A program made the position numbers and the translations under genes. This document shows, piece after piece, positions 46,867 to 54,812 of a DNA stretch of 64,000 nucleotides. Location of the stretch: contig NZ_CP010975.1 of the NCBI RefSeq assembly GCF_000981765.1, positions 868,001-932,000 of the forward strand, in the 5' to 3' direction. Below the pieces are notes generated by a model, which searched no databases, was not told where the DNA came from, and saw only the letters and a list, made by a program, of their open reading frames with translations. Source of the stretch: Kangiella geojedonensis. GTDB lineage: Bacteria > Pseudomonadota > Gammaproteobacteria > Enterobacterales > Kangiellaceae. Numbering within the stretch: the stretch's first letter is position 1; every line of letters begins with the position of its first letter.

Positions 46867-47452
46867 GAAGTTAGTGTTAGCGGTAGCGCCAATCGTTACC
46901 TTCATCATCTTAGTCATTTTCTTTTGGTTTGCGTTAGAAAAAGATCCTAAAAAATTAAACTCAACCTTGATCGATAAACCGGTTCCTGACTTTAAATTAT
47001 CAGCGCTACAAAATCCTGAGCGTGTGTATACGACAGATTCATTACCCGATGAATTATTTCTGCTGAATGTCTGGGGGACTTGGTGTGGCCCTTGCCACAT
47101 TGAACACCCTTATTTAATGAAGTTCTCACAAAAATATCCAGTGCCTATCGTTGGGGTTAACTATAAAGACCAAGCGAGAGATGCCTTAGAGTTCCTAGAA
47201 CAGAAAGGTAACCCATATTCAATGGTGATCGCTGATGTTGACGGACAGCTGGGTATTGACCTAGGCGTTTATGGTGCTCCTGAGACATTTGTCGTGGATA
47301 GCGATGGCAAAGTGAGATTTCGTTATGTAGGGGTGATTGATGACCGTGTTTGGAATAGCAAAATATTACCGGTGATCGAGCAAGTTCAAGGGTATCCTTT
47401 AGAGCAGGTGCAAAAAGAAGCAGCCGAGAATAATAGTGAGGGAATGAAATAA
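46859..47452 (+). CDS. ccmG: Thiol:disulfide interchange protein CcmG/DsbE
   Basis: About 197-aa membrane-anchored periplasmic thioredoxin-fold protein with active-site WGTWCGPC (Cys76, Cys79) and the cis-Pro in GVYGAPETF. It keeps apocytochrome CXXCH cysteines reduced. GTG at 46859 overlaps the ccmF end by 8 bp and has a strong GAGGAGG site 7 bp upstream; the longer frame from 46808 only shadows ccmF. Confidence 0.95.
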   Translation: MNKKLVLAVAPIVTFIILVIFFWFALEKDPKKLNSTLIDKPVPDFKLSALQNPERVYTTDSLPDELFLLNVWGTWCGPCHIEHPYLMKFSQKYPVPIVGVNYKDQARDALEFLEQKGNPYSMVIADVDGQLGIDLGVYGAPETFVVDSDGKVRFRYVGVIDDRVWNSKILPVIEQVQGYPLEQVQKEAAENNSEGMK

Positions 47453-47868
47453 TGAAACAGTTAGTAGCCACAATCGCCTTATTAGTGAGCTTACAAGCTT
47501 TTGCTGTTATCGAAACCTATGAGTTCAAAACAGAAGAGCAAGAACAGCTTTATACGGATATTATCAATGAGCTCCGTTGCCCAAAGTGCCAAAATCAAAC
47601 CATCGCTGAGTCTAATGCTGGTTTGTCAGAAGATTTGAGGTATATCGTTTATCAGCAGGTCAGCAACGGCTCCAGCAAGCGAGAAATTCTAGCTTATATG
47701 CAAGAGCGTTACGGTGACTTTGTGCTTTATGATCCGCCAGTAAAGCCATCAAACTACTTTCTATGGTTCGCACCACTAGCAGTGTTCATGATTATTTTAA
47801 TTACTGTGTTGCTAAAGGTTGGGCGCCGTAAAGTAAAACCAGAACAAGCTGAAACTGGGGAAGAATAA
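47452..47868 (+). CDS. ccmH: Cytochrome c maturation protein CcmH (N-terminal type)
   Basis: 138 aa. A signal peptide is followed by the CXXC motif LRCPKCQNQ (Cys43, Cys46), then one C-terminal membrane helix. This is the short CcmH/CycL form; the TPR part is the separate gene that follows. It overlaps ccmG by one base. Confidence 0.95.
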   Translation: MKQLVATIALLVSLQAFAVIETYEFKTEEQEQLYTDIINELRCPKCQNQTIAESNAGLSEDLRYIVYQQVSNGSSKREILAYMQERYGDFVLYDPPVKPSNYFLWFAPLAVFMIILITVLLKVGRRKVKPEQAETGEE

Positions 47869-47871
47869 CTG

Positions 47872-48897
47872 ATGTTGGTTTGGGTCGCATTTGTATTAAT
47901 TGCCTTGGTATGGGCTGCATGGTTATTTGGACAAGTATTTACAGGTAAGCATCGAATTATGGCTTATTTGTCACTATTGGTATTGGCAAGCCTTAGTTCG
48001 TTAGGCATTTACTTCTATCAGGGGGCTCATCAAGAGTTACAAGAGACTGCCGAGTTGCACCAGCGCTTAAGTGGCTTTGACCTCAAGCAGTTAGCAAATA
48101 AAGCGGACCAAAAAGAAATTACCATCCAAGAGCTGTTGGCCGAGTTAAGACTGCGAACGGAAAGTGATCCTAACAACTTTGAAAAGTGGCGTGAGCTTGG
48201 CAACATTTTCTTAAGGTTTGGTGAAGTGGCAAGAGCCGAGCAAGCTTACACCAGAGCGATTGCAGCTAAGCCTGGTTCCGAAACGAGAATCGAAGTGGCT
48301 CGCTACTTTATGGAGCAGGGTAGCCCAGAAGCTTTTGAGAATGCAGAGCGACATATCAACCTTGTACTCATGAATGAGCCAAACCATGAAGGTGCCTTGT
48401 TGATGCAGGGTATTAATCATTTCAAACAGCAAGAGTATCAGGCTGCGATTAGTTATTGGCAACAATTACTGCAATACAGAGATCCCGGTAGCGAATCTCA
48501 CAAGTTAATTAGCAAACAAATCGAGCAAGCTCAACGACAACTTAAACTTTCTCAACTGAATCACATCACCGTTGTTATCGACAATCTGGATTCACTTCTA
48601 CTGACGCGTTATAAAAAGGCGTTTTTCCTTGTTCGAAGCGAGAAGGGTGGCCCTCCAGTTGCGGTAAAGTCTATTGATATCGCTAAGCTTCATACCCCTC
48701 AAAAGATCACACCGAATGATGTGATGTTGCCCGGTGTTAATCTTTGGGATGCTGAGAATATTTATATTCAAGTTCGTTTATCGCAAAGTGGTTTAGCACA
48801 ACCCGAGCCTGGTGACCGCTTTGGTCAGACCAGTGTGGAAAATTCTTTAACTCCTAGCGAAACGTTTCACATAGAAATCACGGAAAGCGTGGAATAG
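47872..48897 (+). CDS. ccmI: Cytochrome c maturation TPR protein CcmI
   Basis: 341 aa. Two N-terminal membrane helices (about 3-20 and 29-47) are followed by a cytoplasmic or periplasmic heptad region and TPR repeats (about 100-215, including NFEKWRELGNIFLRFGEVAR). A C-terminal beta domain with ITVVIDNLDSLL follows. It delivers apocytochromes to the CcmFH lyase. It is the last gene of the ccm operon. Confidence 0.92.
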   Translation: MLVWVAFVLIALVWAAWLFGQVFTGKHRIMAYLSLLVLASLSSLGIYFYQGAHQELQETAELHQRLSGFDLKQLANKADQKEITIQELLAELRLRTESDPNNFEKWRELGNIFLRFGEVARAEQAYTRAIAAKPGSETRIEVARYFMEQGSPEAFENAERHINLVLMNEPNHEGALLMQGINHFKQQEYQAAISYWQQLLQYRDPGSESHKLISKQIEQAQRQLKLSQLNHITVVIDNLDSLLLTRYKKAFFLVRSEKGGPPVAVKSIDIAKLHTPQKITPNDVMLPGVNLWDAENIYIQVRLSQSGLAQPEPGDRFGQTSVENSLTPSETFHIEITESVE

Positions 48898-49043
48898 TGT
48901 TATCAAGGTGAATTTTTGCGTGACTTTTGTCTCAAAAAACGCCAAATTTAGACGATACAAAAAAAATCTGTAACAAATTCAGATATGGTAAGTCTAAGTT
49001 TCTGAATAACTTAACTAAAGTAAGCAATCTAGGAGTAAGTTCT

Positions 49044-49427
49044 ATGTTAAACAAAGACAAGAAAAAATTAGCCGTAATCGTGGGCGCATCAATCGCAGCT
49101 TCTGCTGCAATGGGTACAGCCGTTGCAAATGACAACCCATTCGCGCTAAACGATCTTCAAGCTGGCTACGACCTTGCCAAGTTCGAAGCAGGTGAAGGTA
49201 AGTGCGGCGAAGGCAAGTGTGGTGAAGAGCATGCCAAAGAGCACGAAGGTAAGTGTGGCGAAGGCAAGTGCGGTGAAGGCAAAGCCGAAAAAGAAGGTAA
49301 GTGCGGCGAAGGTAAATGTGGTGAAGGCAAAGCCGAGAAAGAAGGTAAGTGTGGCGAAGGCAAATGCGGTGAAGGAAAAACCGAGAAAGAAGGTAAATGC
49401 GGCGAAGGTAAGTGTGGCGTAGCATAA
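49044..49427 (+). CDS. HvfA/bufferin-like precursor with EGKCG repeats (RiPP-type metallophore)
   Basis: 127 aa. A signal peptide ends with a TAVA/ND cleavage site at about residue 28. After a short spacer, residues 51-125 hold five EGKCGEGKCG blocks separated by EEHAKEH or EGK[AT]EK, giving ten cysteines (54, 59, 71, 76, 87, 92, 103, 108, 119, 124) and no others. EGKCG motifs are substrates of DUF692 MNIO enzymes in the Haemophilus HvfABC and Caulobacter bufferin systems, where Cys residues become copper-binding groups. The matching DUF692 and DUF2063 genes follow. ATG at 49044 has an AGGAG site 10 bp upstream. Confidence 0.88.
   Translation: MLNKDKKKLAVIVGASIAASAAMGTAVANDNPFALNDLQAGYDLAKFEAGEGKCGEGKCGEEHAKEHEGKCGEGKCGEGKAEKEGKCGEGKCGEGKAEKEGKCGEGKCGEGKTEKEGKCGEGKCGVA
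49194..49418 (+). repeat. Tandem coding repeat (about 48-51 bp period) inside the EGKCG precursor
   Basis: Five copies of a block coding EGKCGEGKCG, with period 17 residues once and 16 residues three times. Third-position differences between copies (for example AAGTGCGGC and AAGTGTGGC) show the array is maintained at protein level while drifting in DNA. It is not CRISPR: copies are in frame, contiguous and without unique spacers. Confidence 0.9.
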
Positions 49428-49449
49428 TCTTCTAAGCCTTAAAAAAATA

Positions 49450-49472
49450 GGGTGATGGCTCGTCCATCACCC
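49450..49472. terminator. Strong hairpin between precursor and MNIO genes
   Basis: GGGTGATGG (49450-49458) pairs perfectly with CCATCACCC (49464-49472) around CTCGT. On the plus strand no T run follows, so it is probably a partial terminator or mRNA-stabilising stem giving more precursor than enzyme transcript. On the minus strand a seven-T run follows, so it would be a good terminator there. Confidence 0.6.
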
Positions 49473-49507
49473 ATCCTTCCATTCACTCAACTTTATTAGG
49501 TGATCCT

Positions 49508-50353
49508 TTGTATCCAGTAACAGGTGCAGGACTTGGTTTAAGGCGTGACTTCATGAGAGAGTTTGAAGCGTTAGATGCTTCAAATATAGACTTTATGGAA
49601 GTTGCTCCGGAAAACTGGTTACCTTTTGGCGGGCATTTAGAGCAAGTCTTTGCTCAATATGCCGAGCGATTCCCTTTTGTGATTCATGGCTTGTCCTTAT
49701 CTATTGGCAGCCCTAGCCCTCTTGATACGGCATTTGTAAAAGAAGTGGCAGAGTTTATCAAAAAGTATAATATCCGTTGTTACAGCGAGCACCTAAGTTA
49801 CTGTAGCGATGATGGTCATATGTATGATCTGATGCCGATTCCATTTACCGAAGAAGCGGTACATTATGTTGCGGATCGAATTAAGCAGGTGCAAGACATT
49901 ATTGGTCAGCGGCTCGCGATGGAAAATGTTTCCTACTACGCTGCGCCTGGACAAGAAATGTCCGAATTAGAGTTTTTCAAAGCAGTGGTCGAAGAGGCTG
50001 ACTGTGATATTTTACTCGATATCAACAACATTTATGTCAACAGCATTAATCACAGCTATGATCCTAAAGAATTCCTATTAGCACTACCCAAAAATAGAAT
50101 CGCTTACTCTCATATTGCTGGGCATTATGATGAAGCTGATGATTTAAAAGTAGATACGCATGGTGCCGACGTAAAAGATGATGTTTGGTCATTGCTGGAC
50201 ACTGCTTATGACCATTTTGGAGTATTTCCAACATTGCTTGAGCGTGATTTTAACATTCCAGCGATGCCACAGTTGCTCACTGAAGTGGACAAAATTAAGC
50301 AGTTACAAGATAAGTATAGTAGTAACCATAATCATCAACCAGCGATTGCATAG
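49508..50353 (+). CDS. DUF692 multinuclear iron oxidase (HvfB/BufB/MbnB-like MNIO)
   Basis: 281-aa TIM-barrel enzyme of the MNIO family. Conserved N-terminal GAGLGLRRDF and metal-ligand segments FVIHGLSLSIG, CYSEHLSY, LLDINNIYVN, YSHIAGHYDE and TLLERDF are all present. MNIO enzymes oxidise cysteine residues in precursor peptides; with EGKCG precursors they form copper-binding groups. TTG at 49508 (Shine-Dalgarno-like TTAGGTGA) is chosen because the conserved N-terminus starts there. DUF2063 partner follows after 11 bp. Confidence 0.93.
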   Translation: MYPVTGAGLGLRRDFMREFEALDASNIDFMEVAPENWLPFGGHLEQVFAQYAERFPFVIHGLSLSIGSPSPLDTAFVKEVAEFIKKYNIRCYSEHLSYCSDDGHMYDLMPIPFTEEAVHYVADRIKQVQDIIGQRLAMENVSYYAAPGQEMSELEFFKAVVEEADCDILLDINNIYVNSINHSYDPKEFLLALPKNRIAYSHIAGHYDEADDLKVDTHGADVKDDVWSLLDTAYDHFGVFPTLLERDFNIPAMPQLLTEVDKIKQLQDKYSSNHNHQPAIA

Positions 50354-50364
50354 GGATAATACCT

Positions 50365-51141
50365 ATGGCTCATTCACTACCTAAATTTCAAGAAATCCAA
50401 TACCAGTTTTCAAAGAACCTTCGTAACCCGTCCGAGTTTGAGGCTCCAGATGGCATAGAAGCTCGAAGAATGAAGGTTTATCATGACTTGTTTTATAACA
50501 ACATTGAGAACTTCTGCAAAAATAGCTTCCCAGTATTACGCAAAATCACATCGGATGATAAGTGGCATCGAATGGTTCGTGCTTTCTTTACGGACTTTAG
50601 AGCGGAATCCCCCTACTTTATCGATATATCAAAAGAGTTCTTTGTCTACCTTTCTGAGCATCGAAAGCCTGAGGCCGATGACTTTCCCTTTATGCTGGAA
50701 CTGGCACACTGGGAGTGGATGGAGGTTAAAACGGTGTCAGCAAAAGAGGATATTCTCAAGATACCGCATGAACGGAACGGAGACTTATTCAATGAGCCCG
50801 TTGTAGTGTCGCCGCTAGCTCATAGTCTAGTCTATGAGTATCCGGTGCATAGAATTGGCCCTAGCTATATTCCTGATGAAGCTCCAGAGACGCCAACCTT
50901 CTTAATGATAAGTCGTAATCGCAAGCATAAGGTCGACTTCATGGAGGGGAACTCTATGACTTATCGACTGCTAGATATCTTTATTGAGCATCTACACGAG
51001 GGGCGACAAATAACGGGGAAACAGGCTTTGGAACAACTAATTGACGAAACCAGCTTTCCAAACCCTGAACAATTACTGAATGGCGGGCAACAAATCTTAA
51101 CCAGTTTGCTAGAACGTGACATCATTTTAGGGACTGCCTAA
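50365..51141 (+). CDS. DUF2063 partner protein (HvfC/BufC-like)
   Basis: 258 aa. The N-terminal DUF2063 domain (about 1-105) has LVYHDLFYNNIENFCKNSFPVLRK-type content (starting at MKVYHDLFYNN) and SPYFIDISKEF; the C-terminal domain has the RNRKHKVDFMEG segment. In HvfBC and BufBC pairs it recognises the precursor leader and presents it to the MNIO enzyme. It is directly downstream of the DUF692 gene. Confidence 0.92.
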   Translation: MAHSLPKFQEIQYQFSKNLRNPSEFEAPDGIEARRMKVYHDLFYNNIENFCKNSFPVLRKITSDDKWHRMVRAFFTDFRAESPYFIDISKEFFVYLSEHRKPEADDFPFMLELAHWEWMEVKTVSAKEDILKIPHERNGDLFNEPVVVSPLAHSLVYEYPVHRIGPSYIPDEAPETPTFLMISRNRKHKVDFMEGNSMTYRLLDIFIEHLHEGRQITGKQALEQLIDETSFPNPEQLLNGGQQILTSLLERDIILGTA

Positions 51142-51231
51142 TTTAAGCATAGCGACTCTCTTTAGCGCTGGTCATAAGCGATTTGGTGCTTTATGATTAG
51201 CGCATATTAAGCATAGAAAGGTTATTGAGGA

Positions 51232-51957
51232 ATGAAAAGTAACCCTATTATTATCATTTTGTTAGCGACATTGCTGACGGCCTGTGCCACAACAGGTGAT
51301 AATCCCAAGGATCCCTATGAAGAGCGTAATAGGGCTGTCTGGGAGTTTAACCGCTCGATTGATAAAGCTGTTCTAAAGCCTGTGGCTGAGGGGTATCAGT
51401 ATATTACTCCTGATCCCGTTGAAGCAGGGGTCTCAAACTTCTTTGATAATTTGGGTGAAATCTCTAACATCGTGAACTCTTTGTTACAGGCCAAGTTTGG
51501 TGATGCTGGCAAAAGCACGGGGCGCTTCCTGATCAATAGCACTATTGGTTTAGCCGGTTTATTGGATCCTGCTACTGAGATGGGGATTGATGAAAAAGAT
51601 GAAGACTTTGGACAAACCCTTGCCGTTTGGGGCTTTGAGTCAGGTCCATTCCTCATGTTGCCACTAATTGGTCCTTCTAACCCAAGAGACGGCATTGGCT
51701 TTGCTGTAGATTCCTTTGGCGTTTATAGCCCGTATGACTCATTAAATGACTCACAGACAGAATGGACTTTACGTTCCTTGTGGTTAATCGATACAAGAGC
51801 TGAGTTATTACCGCTTGAAGAACAGTTGGAAGAAGCGTTAGATGAATACCTAATGGTGCGTGATGCTTATCTACAACGTAGAGAGTTCTTAATTTATGAT
51901 GGTCGTCCGCCGATTGAAGATGAGTGTGAGTTTGAGGAAGACTGCGAAGAGTGGTAA
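51232..51957 (+). CDS. mlaA: Outer-membrane lipoprotein MlaA
   Basis: 241-aa VacJ/MlaA-family lipoprotein. The lipobox is LTAC (Cys18). The family features are DPYEERNRAVWEFNRSIDKA, NFFDNLGEISNIVNSLLQ, TGRFLINSTIGLAGLLDPA, GFESGPFLMLPLIGPSNPRD and a C-terminal acidic tail with two cysteines. It extracts phospholipids from the outer leaflet in the Mla pathway. It lies 90 bp after the DUF2063 gene. Confidence 0.95.
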   Translation: MKSNPIIIILLATLLTACATTGDNPKDPYEERNRAVWEFNRSIDKAVLKPVAEGYQYITPDPVEAGVSNFFDNLGEISNIVNSLLQAKFGDAGKSTGRFLINSTIGLAGLLDPATEMGIDEKDEDFGQTLAVWGFESGPFLMLPLIGPSNPRDGIGFAVDSFGVYSPYDSLNDSQTEWTLRSLWLIDTRAELLPLEEQLEEALDEYLMVRDAYLQRREFLIYDGRPPIEDECEFEEDCEEW

Positions 51958-51969
51958 AACTAAAGCATT

Positions 51970-52869
51970 ATGCCAATCGAATTTAACGACACTTTAGTCA
52001 TAGCAATTTCGTCAACGGCTCTGTTTGACTTAGCCGAAAGTCATCGTATTTACATGGAAAGTGGTGTCGACAGTTATGCGCAGTACCAAATTGATCATGA
52101 AGATGAAATGCTTAAGCCGGGTGCTGCTTTTGGCTTAGTAAAAAAGTTACTATCGTTAAACGAGACTAAAAAAGATACGCCAAAAGTTGAAGTGATCTTG
52201 TTATCACGCAACAGCGCTGATACAGGACTTCGAGTCTTTAACTCTATCGAGAATCATCAATTAAAAATCACCCGTGCAGCTTTTACCTCAGGCAATAGTC
52301 CTTATCTTTATGCTGAAGCTTTTGGAGCGCACTTATTTTTATCGACAAATCCAAAAGATGTGTTGCAGGCAATTAATGCCGGTATAGCTGCAGCGACCAT
52401 TGTCTCGCCAACTCAGTCGAATAACGATAGCGATATTATTAAATTTGCTTTCGATGGAGATGCCGTTTTGTTTTCAGATGAAGCGGAACAAATCTTCCAG
52501 CAAGACGGCCTCGAAGAATTTACTCGTTCCGAAAAACAATCTGCGCAAAAACCATTAGAGGGTGGGCCTTTCAAAAACTTCCTCCAAGCCCTTCACAAGC
52601 TACAAAAAGAATATACCCAAGACAACTGCCCAATCCGTACAGCGCTAGTCACCGCGCGTTCAGCCCCAGCACACGAGCGCGTTATCCGTACGCTGCGCTA
52701 TTGGGATATTCGTATCGACGAGGCTTTATTCCTCGGCGGCATGGATAAAACCAAATTCCTAAAAGCCTTCGGTGCTGACGTCTTCTTCGACGATCAAGAA
52801 GGGCATATCGACCGTGCAAAAAGCCACATCCCTAGTGGTCATGTTCCGAGTGGCGTCATAAACGAGTAA
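51970..52869 (+). CDS. 5'-nucleotidase (NT5C1/PF06189 family)
   Basis: 299 aa. Sequence features are LVIAISSTALFDLAESH, VILLSRNSADTGLRVF, FAFDGDAVLFSDEAE with the catalytic Asp motif, ALVTARSAPAHERVIRTLR and ALFLGGMDKTKFLKAFGADVFFDDQ. It probably dephosphorylates nucleoside monophosphates in the cytoplasm. A disrupted membrane gene begins with a TAATG overlap at its stop. Confidence 0.92.
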   Translation: MPIEFNDTLVIAISSTALFDLAESHRIYMESGVDSYAQYQIDHEDEMLKPGAAFGLVKKLLSLNETKKDTPKVEVILLSRNSADTGLRVFNSIENHQLKITRAAFTSGNSPYLYAEAFGAHLFLSTNPKDVLQAINAGIAAATIVSPTQSNNDSDIIKFAFDGDAVLFSDEAEQIFQQDGLEEFTRSEKQSAQKPLEGGPFKNFLQALHKLQKEYTQDNCPIRTALVTARSAPAHERVIRTLRYWDIRIDEALFLGGMDKTKFLKAFGADVFFDDQEGHIDRAKSHIPSGHVPSGVINE

Positions 52870-53110
52870 TGAAATTCGGAAAACTTAAGCGCCTGACTAT
52901 ATTGCTAGCTTTTCTATTATTTCATTAGTAGTGGTACTTTTAGCAGTTGCAGTATTTTCAGGTGACGATCGAATTTCAAATACTAGGGGGCTGTTTTCTG
53001 TAGGATATTCAACCGGAATAGGTTTGTTATTATCATTGCTTCTAGGTGGGGTAATTGCACTGTTTGGTTACATAAGACACATCATAGAAAAAAGAAAGTA
53101 CGATTTATAA
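52869..53110 (+). pseudogene. Frameshifted small membrane protein gene
   Basis: ATG at 52869 overlaps the 5'-nucleotidase stop (TAATG). The first frame reads MKFGKLKRLTILLAF then stops early. The reading continues one base back as IISLVVVLLAVAVFSGDD and ends SLLLGGVIALFGYIRHIIEKRKYDL at 53110. Adding one T in the TTTT run near 52910 restores a continuous product of about 80 aa with two transmembrane helices. It is either a recent one-base deletion or an assembly error. No family is recognised. Confidence 0.6.
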
Positions 53111-53214
53111 AAACGAAGATCGCACAATTAAGATTTATAGCTTTTGCCTGACCACTACTTATATCAACTCTTTTAGAGTTAATGGTGAATTGGTGAGGTC
53201 TGAGTAATGGGGTA

Positions 53215-53276
53215 CATAATAAATATACTCTGACCCCATGACTTTCATAATAAATATACTCTGACCCCATGACTTT
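53215..53276. repeat. Tandem 31-bp direct repeat
   Basis: Two identical 31-bp units, 53215-53245 and 53246-53276. The minus strand of each contains TGGGGTCAGAGTATATTTAT. Similar TGGGGTCAGAGT sequences occur near REP-associated transposases in other gammaproteobacteria, so this may be a REP-like remnant (from memory, not searched). No transposase is present. The gap 53111-53296 holds nothing else. Confidence 0.75.
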
Positions 53277-53296
53277 TGAGAAGAGGCTTTAATAAT

Positions 53297-53449
53297 ATGT
53301 ATAACGATACGCGTAACGGTTTCAATTCTTTGGGAAGGGAAGCTATGTATTATTACTACAGAAGGCCTGAGGCTTTCAAAAGAGACGCGTTCCAGTTGCC
53401 TTTATTTTATAGTGATACAATGAGGTTGCTGCATGATAACTTTTTATAG
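53297..53449 (+). CDS. Possible 50-aa hypothetical protein
   Basis: A 50-codon frame with ATG at 53297 and GAGG 10 bp upstream. It is rich in Tyr/Arg and has YYYYRRPEAFKRDAF. It overlaps the start of the membrane gene at 53433 by 17 bp, which suggests coupling. Composition gives little support, and no family is known. Confidence 0.35.
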   Translation: MYNDTRNGFNSLGREAMYYYYRRPEAFKRDAFQLPLFYSDTMRLLHDNFL

Positions 53450-53816
53450 ACGAATGTATTATGGGTACTTCTTATCATTGAAAGAGAAAGGAAGGAGCGT
53501 TAATGAGGCCGACGTTAGTATCTTTGTTGGTATGTCAAGATTTGTTTTTTATACAATAATATTGTTTTTCTTGCGGTATTACGGTGTTTTCAGTTTGACG
53601 AGAGAAAATGTTTGGTATGCTGTGATTTTCTTCGTGCTCTTTGAAGTACTGCTATCAAACTTTCTTTATGGGAAGAGTAAGTTGGAAAGAATAAAAATAG
53701 ATTTTGACTCTTTAAGTGAAAATAAAAAAACCCTTTATAAGAAAGTAGCAACTGTCATTACTCCTATATCCGCTATTCTTTCAATTGGAGTTTTGTATTT
53801 CACATATGGAGCATGA
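53433..53816 (+). CDS. Hypothetical membrane protein
   Basis: 127 aa with three predicted transmembrane helices (about 35-52, 61-80 and 105-125) and a charged cytoplasmic segment between the second and third. The DNA is noticeably more AT-rich and uses rarer codons than the neighbours, suggesting acquired DNA. No family is recognised. Confidence 0.6.
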   Translation: MITFYRRMYYGYFLSLKEKGRSVNEADVSIFVGMSRFVFYTIILFFLRYYGVFSLTRENVWYAVIFFVLFEVLLSNFLYGKSKLERIKIDFDSLSENKKTLYKKVATVITPISAILSIGVLYFTYGA

Positions 53817-53935
53817 TTGGAATTTGAGCAGATGGTTTGCTAACTTGATTCGGAGCAATAACAGTAGCCCTCGGAAAGCTGTCTGGTTTAGGTGTGTAAG
53901 TGTGGGCAGTAGAGGTCGGAATTGAGCAAACGTAG

Positions 53936-53962
53936 CCTCGACGAGCGTTAGCGAACTCGAGG
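53936..53962 (-). terminator. Possible hairpin terminator of the minus-strand remnant
   Basis: CCTCGA (53936-53941) pairs with TCGAGG (53957-53962). On the minus strand it lies 11 bp after the stop of the gene at 53973. It has no T run, so it is weak. The rest of 53817-53972 shows nothing. Confidence 0.3.
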
Positions 53963-53972
53963 TTTCTTCTTA

Positions 53973-54313
53973 TTAGTTTTCATCCTCGCTTTCCAGCTCT
54001 ACTTTTGTCTCAAGAGCAATAGCCCACATTGCTTGGATGAAGTCCAAGCCGCTGCAAAGGTGGGTATGAACCATCAAGTTATCGATTTCGTGGAATTGTC
54101 CATTGCCCATCAACTTATAAATGGTATTTCTGGCTTGGACGATATTTTGCTCCATATCTGTATAAATGATTGGGGTACAGCAGACCCAGAAACCCGGTTC
54201 GAAGGGCCTGTATAGTTTTCAACGATAATTCCTCTGGCGACTTTGTATAGGGCTTCTTCGCTGTTAAAAGTCACCAGCTCCCAATCTTTAATCACGCAAT
54301 CAACTCTACCCAT
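53973..54313 (-). pseudogene. Frameshifted gene, DUF6957-like hypothetical
   Basis: Two overlapping minus-strand frames reconstruct one protein. The first starts at ATG 54313 (GAGG site) and reads MGRVDCVIKDWELVTFNSEE to ENYTGP. Then, in the other frame, FEPGFWVCCTPIIYTDMEQN runs into NTIYKLMGNGQFHEID and ends at 53973. Restoring one base near 54200-54206 gives about 113 aa. The GFWVCCT and NTIYKLMG motifs recall the DUF6957 family often carried in integron cassettes; this is weak. Confidence 0.55.
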
Positions 54314-54586
54314 AACCAACCTCGCTCAATGTTATGTGTCGCTTATCCAGACTAAAAGCGTAGCAACTATTGTCGTTGGCTGTTTCTATAAGAACGGTGG
54401 CTAGTGGGTAATTATCTCGGCTAGGGAATATTGGAATCGGTGGCTAGGGCTAATGATTTTGTCGGCTAAAAGGCGTAATGCCATACAGTTAAAATCTACC
54501 ACTATGTAAAAAATAGTAGCATAATGCGTTGAAATCTGTAGTATTTATGGTTGCGCAAATAATAAATAACTAATGTGGGGACCAAT

Positions 54587-54805
54587 ATGTCAACTTTAAA
54601 CAAGTTCTTAACCGAGCTAGGTACTAACGCTAAATTACTGGAAGACTACAAAGCAGAGCCTGTTGCGACAATGAAAGCTGCGGGTTTAAATAGTGATGAA
54701 ATTGATGCTGTTCAACATGCCAATATTGCTAAAGTGAAGGAATTGATAGGTGATGGGGGAGAGTATCCAGTTGTTGTTCATAATGTAAAAGAGCATAACT
54801 TGTAA
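54587..54805 (+). CDS. SonA-like split-borosin precursor peptide
   Basis: 72 aa. Residues 1-56 (STLNKFLTELGTNAKLLEDY, then AGLNSDEIDAVQHAN) form a LigA-like helical borosin-binding domain as in the SonA precursor of Shewanella. Residues about 57-72 (GGEYPVVVHNVKEHNL) form a short tail rich in Val, the likely core for backbone N-methylation. The matching methyltransferase is at 56538. ATG at 54587 has GGGGA 6 bp upstream; the GTG at 54575 is less likely. No core residue can be named as methylated from sequence. Confidence 0.82.
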   Translation: MSTLNKFLTELGTNAKLLEDYKAEPVATMKAAGLNSDEIDAVQHANIAKVKELIGDGGEYPVVVHNVKEHNL

Positions 54806-54812
54806 TTTTCAG

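Noticed and set aside
48969-48997. TGTAAC ... TCTAA as an ECF-sigma promoter for the EGKCG operon
   Set aside because: The -35 half is suggestive but the -10 half and spacing do not match a known consensus closely.
49194-49418. Regular repeats as a possible CRISPR array
   Set aside because: Repeats are in frame, contiguous, protein-coding and lack unique spacers.
49042-49425. Long open frames antisense to, and frame-shifted within, the EGKCG gene
   Set aside because: They arise because the repeated codons lack stops in other frames; the EGKCG frame has the signal peptide, ribosome-binding site and family match.
54033-54215. 60-aa plus-strand frame
   Set aside because: It is antisense to the frameshifted gene whose reconstructed protein is more coherent.
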